Program-made: the position numbers and the translations under genes
Shown here: piece by piece, positions 32,642-34,515 of the stretch
Numbering within the stretch: position 1 is the first letter of the stretch
How the letters are laid out: every line of letters begins with the position of its first letter
NCBI GenBank assembly: GCA_964437145.1
Contig: CAYTFW010000053.1
Coordinates: forward strand, 1-34,515
Source of the DNA: JAFAZJ01 sp964437145
GTDB lineage: Bacteria; Pseudomonadota; Alphaproteobacteria; Reyranellales; Reyranellaceae
Direction of reading: 5' to 3'
DNA: 34,515 bases
Notes under the pieces: generated by a model
Told to the model about the DNA's origin: nothing
What the model saw: the letters and a program-made list of their open reading frames with translations, nothing else
The model's database searches: none

Positions 32642-33229
32642 ATGGCGCTTATGGCACAGTTCTTTTCCCTTCGCCTCCCCGTCCTGCGCCGCCTGGCGCT
32701 GGCGATTGTCGCGCTTGTCGCGATAGGCGGCGTCACGTCCGCCGAGATCGCCAAACCGCCGGTGTCCGGCTCGATCGCCAAGCTCGAGCTGAAGGCGCCG
32801 CGCGCGGCGATACCGGCCTTGTCGTTCAAGACCCTCGACGGCGGCGACGCCGGCTACGACGCCTTCAAGGGCAAGGTCGTGCTGATCAACTTCTGGGCGA
32901 CGTGGTGCATCCCCTGCGTCAAGGAGATGCCCAGCCTGAACAAGCTCGCCACGACCATCGGCAGGGACAAGTTCTCCGTGCTGGCGCTGTCGCTCGACGG
33001 GCCGACGCGCGCCAAGGTAGCGCCCTTCATCCGCGACAAGGAGCTCAGCGCGCTCGACGTCTATCTCGACGACAAGCGCGCGGCCTACGGCGCGCTCGAC
33101 GTACTGGTGCTGCCGACCTCGATCCTGGTCGACAAGAAAGGCCGCGAGGTCGGGCGCCTGGCTGGCGAGGCGGAGTGGGACACGCCCGAGGCGGTGGCGT
33201 TGATCCGCCATCTCCTCGACGAGAACTGA
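32642..33229 (+). CDS. TlpA-like thiol:disulfide oxidoreductase
   Basis: A 195-aa thioredoxin-fold protein. An N-terminal hydrophobic segment (LRRLALAIVALVAIGGVTSA) serves as signal peptide or membrane anchor. The redox site is WCIPC (Cys89, Cys92) within LINFWATWCIPCVKEMP, and the cis-proline loop is LPTSILVDKKG. It probably reduces disulfides in the periplasm, as TlpA/DsbE-type proteins do. Two ATGs are possible, 32642 and 32651; the second has AAGATGG at a better distance. Divergent genes with argH starting next to this gene are common in alphaproteobacteria. Confidence 0.9.
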   Translation: MALMAQFFSLRLPVLRRLALAIVALVAIGGVTSAEIAKPPVSGSIAKLELKAPRAAIPALSFKTLDGGDAGYDAFKGKVVLINFWATWCIPCVKEMPSLNKLATTIGRDKFSVLALSLDGPTRAKVAPFIRDKELSALDVYLDDKRAAYGALDVLVLPTSILVDKKGREVGRLAGEAEWDTPEAVALIRHLLDEN

Positions 33230-33242
33230 ATAGAAGCCGGCG

Positions 33243-34415
33243 ATGGCGCGAATTCTCTTCGCTTGGGAGCTGGGTGGCGGCGTCGGCTACGTCGATCGCC
33301 TGGCGCAGGTCGCCACCGCGCTGGAGGCGGAGGGCCACGAGCCGGTCTTCGTGGTGCGCGACCTGGTCGGCACGGCGGCGTTCTTCGCGCGCCGAACGTG
33401 GATCGTGATGCAGGCGCCGATGGCCGTGGGCCTGCTGCACCCGACGCAGCCCAGCTTCGTGCCCGGCAGCTACGCCGATTTGCTGGCGGTCAACAACTTC
33501 GCCAACGCCGAGCATCTGTTCCGGCTGGCGCACGCCTGGCACATGCTGTTCCTCGCGCTGCAGCCGGCGCTGATCGTCGCCGAATACGCGCCGGTGGCGA
33601 CGCTCGCCGCCTATGGCCGCGTTCCGGTGATCGCCATGGGCCACGGCTACATCATGCCGCCGCCCGACGCGCAGGAGTTCCCGATCTTCGATCCCGCCGC
33701 GCAACGTTTCGCGCCGCCCGAGAAGATCACCGAGGCCGTGCGATTGGCGCAGCAGCGGCTGGGTGGACCCGTCGCCGAGTCCGTGCCCGCGATCATCGGC
33801 GGCACGCGCCATTTCGTGACGGCCTTCGCCGAGACCGATCCCTATGCCAGCTTCCGCGGCCAGCCGGATGCCGGGCCGCTCGAGTCGATGCCGCCGCCGA
33901 GCGGGCCGAACGGCCCGCCCTCGTTCTACGCCTATCTCTCGGCGACGCATCCGCAGCTGCGCATGATCCTGCAGTCGCTGGTCGAGTGCGGGCTGCAGGG
34001 CGCCGCCTACGTCAAGCGCGCCACCCCGGAAATCCGCCAGTACCTCGGCGAGCGCAAGGTGCATGTCTTCGACCGGCCGCCGCCGCTGGCCGACGTAACG
34101 CGCGGCGCGCATGTCGTCGTCCACCACGGCGGCGCCGCGACGCTCGCCGCGGCGATGGGCGCGGGCCGCCCGCAGCTGCTGTGGCCGGAGGTCGCCGACC
34201 AGGAGGTCAGCGCCAGCACGATCGACCGGCTGGGCGTCTCGGTGCACGCGCGACGCCGGCTGGCCTCGGCGGCCCAGGCGGCGCGCGCGATGCGCGAGCT
34301 GGCCCAGGGCGAGCCGCCGCAGCGCGCGCTGCAGCTAGCGCAGGCGATCAACCAGCGCGGCGAGTCCGGCAGCCTGGTGCGGATCGTCGGCGCGGCGCAG
34401 GAGTTGATTGGATAG
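33243..34415 (+). CDS. GT1-like glycosyltransferase
   Basis: A 390-aa GT-B-fold glycosyltransferase, similar to macrolide and sterol glycosyltransferases. The N-terminal GGGVGYVDRLAQVATALEAEGHEPVFV gives the acceptor domain. The C-terminal HVFDRPPPLADVTRGAHVVVHHGGAATLAAAMGAGRPQLLWP is the nucleotide-sugar binding part, with the HHGG and the P..D/Q-type ending (PEVADQEVSA). The start is at 33243, 13 bp after the TlpA-like stop, so the two genes may be co-transcribed. Donor and acceptor are unknown. It is followed directly by a perfect inverted repeat. Confidence 0.85.
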   Translation: MARILFAWELGGGVGYVDRLAQVATALEAEGHEPVFVVRDLVGTAAFFARRTWIVMQAPMAVGLLHPTQPSFVPGSYADLLAVNNFANAEHLFRLAHAWHMLFLALQPALIVAEYAPVATLAAYGRVPVIAMGHGYIMPPPDAQEFPIFDPAAQRFAPPEKITEAVRLAQQRLGGPVAESVPAIIGGTRHFVTAFAETDPYASFRGQPDAGPLESMPPPSGPNGPPSFYAYLSATHPQLRMILQSLVECGLQGAAYVKRATPEIRQYLGERKVHVFDRPPPLADVTRGAHVVVHHGGAATLAAAMGAGRPQLLWPEVADQEVSASTIDRLGVSVHARRRLASAAQAARAMRELAQGEPPQRALQLAQAINQRGESGSLVRIVGAAQELIG

Positions 34416-34417
34416 CG

Positions 34418-34500
34418 TCTTTGGGAGCGCCGGCGTCCCGCCGGCAGGCGGCGCGTTGCGCCACCATCAAGAGCCGGCGGGACGCCGGCGCTCCCAAAGA
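34418..34500. repeat. Perfect 28-bp inverted repeat, family E
   Basis: The arms 34418-34445 and 34473-34500 are exact reverse complements (left arm starts TCTTTGGGAGCGCCGGCG) around a 27-base loop that itself holds a small hairpin (GGCGC/GCGCC). It starts two bases after the glycosyltransferase stop. It probably terminates transcription, although there is no U tract. Confidence 0.92.
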
Positions 34501-34515
34501 TCAGCGGGTCGGAAC

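Overview
The window is GC-rich DNA with dense coding on both strands. It most likely comes from an alphaproteobacterial chromosome. The evidence is the argH - small lipoprotein - lysA - DUF4175/TIGR02302 gene order, the B12-dependent ribonucleotide reductase, and the abundant intergenic palindromes of the type seen in large-genome soil and freshwater alphaproteobacteria. The exact genus is not decidable from the sequence alone.

Layout. Positions 1-270 hold a short direct repeat that may be an insertion-sequence end, then a promoter, a tRNA-Pro(CGG) gene and a terminator. Positions 272-10712 carry metabolic accessory genes: an MBL-fold hydrolase, an ACAD11-like acyl-CoA dehydrogenase, a PaaI thioesterase, a DUF2817 peptidase-like protein, a beta-lactamase-fold hydrolase, an MFS transporter, a hotdog-like protein, two flavin-nucleotide (PPOX) proteins of which one is fused to a GNAT acetyltransferase, a small exported protein and a DUF6065-like protein. 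Positions 10804-14250 hold nrdJ, interrupted by a LAGLIDADG intein placed exactly at the catalytic cysteine.

Positions 14424-17551 are a 3.1 kb IS1595-family transposon. It has imperfect terminal inverted repeats, a perfect 8-bp target duplication (CGGGCGGG), a transposase gene at one end and several passenger genes, one of which encodes a HEPN-like protein with an RNxxxH motif. It landed in the last codons of plsC, and the original 3' end of plsC can still be read on the far side of the element.

Positions 17513-20661 carry plsC, a GmhB-like HAD phosphatase, a zinc-ribbon/DUF3426 membrane protein, hpt and a small unknown protein. Positions 21090-26711 carry a second acyl-CoA dehydrogenase, Rhs and cyclase gene debris, a SAM-cyclase-ATPase-TPR signalling protein and a secreted hydrolase. 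Positions 26871-34415 carry a DUF4175 protein, lysA, a damaged LptM-like lipoprotein gene and argH (all minus strand), then a TlpA-like thioredoxin and a GT1-like glycosyltransferase (plus strand).

The intergenic spaces are filled by at least five families of palindromic repeats, called A to E here. Two copies are bounded by direct repeats that look like target duplications. Two others have changed gene ends: one supplies a ribosome-binding site to the MFS gene, and one removed the stop codon of the LptM-like gene. The most notable discoveries are the cargo-bearing IS1595 transposon with its reconstructable empty site, the intein in the NrdJ active site, and the evidence that the palindromes move or insert.
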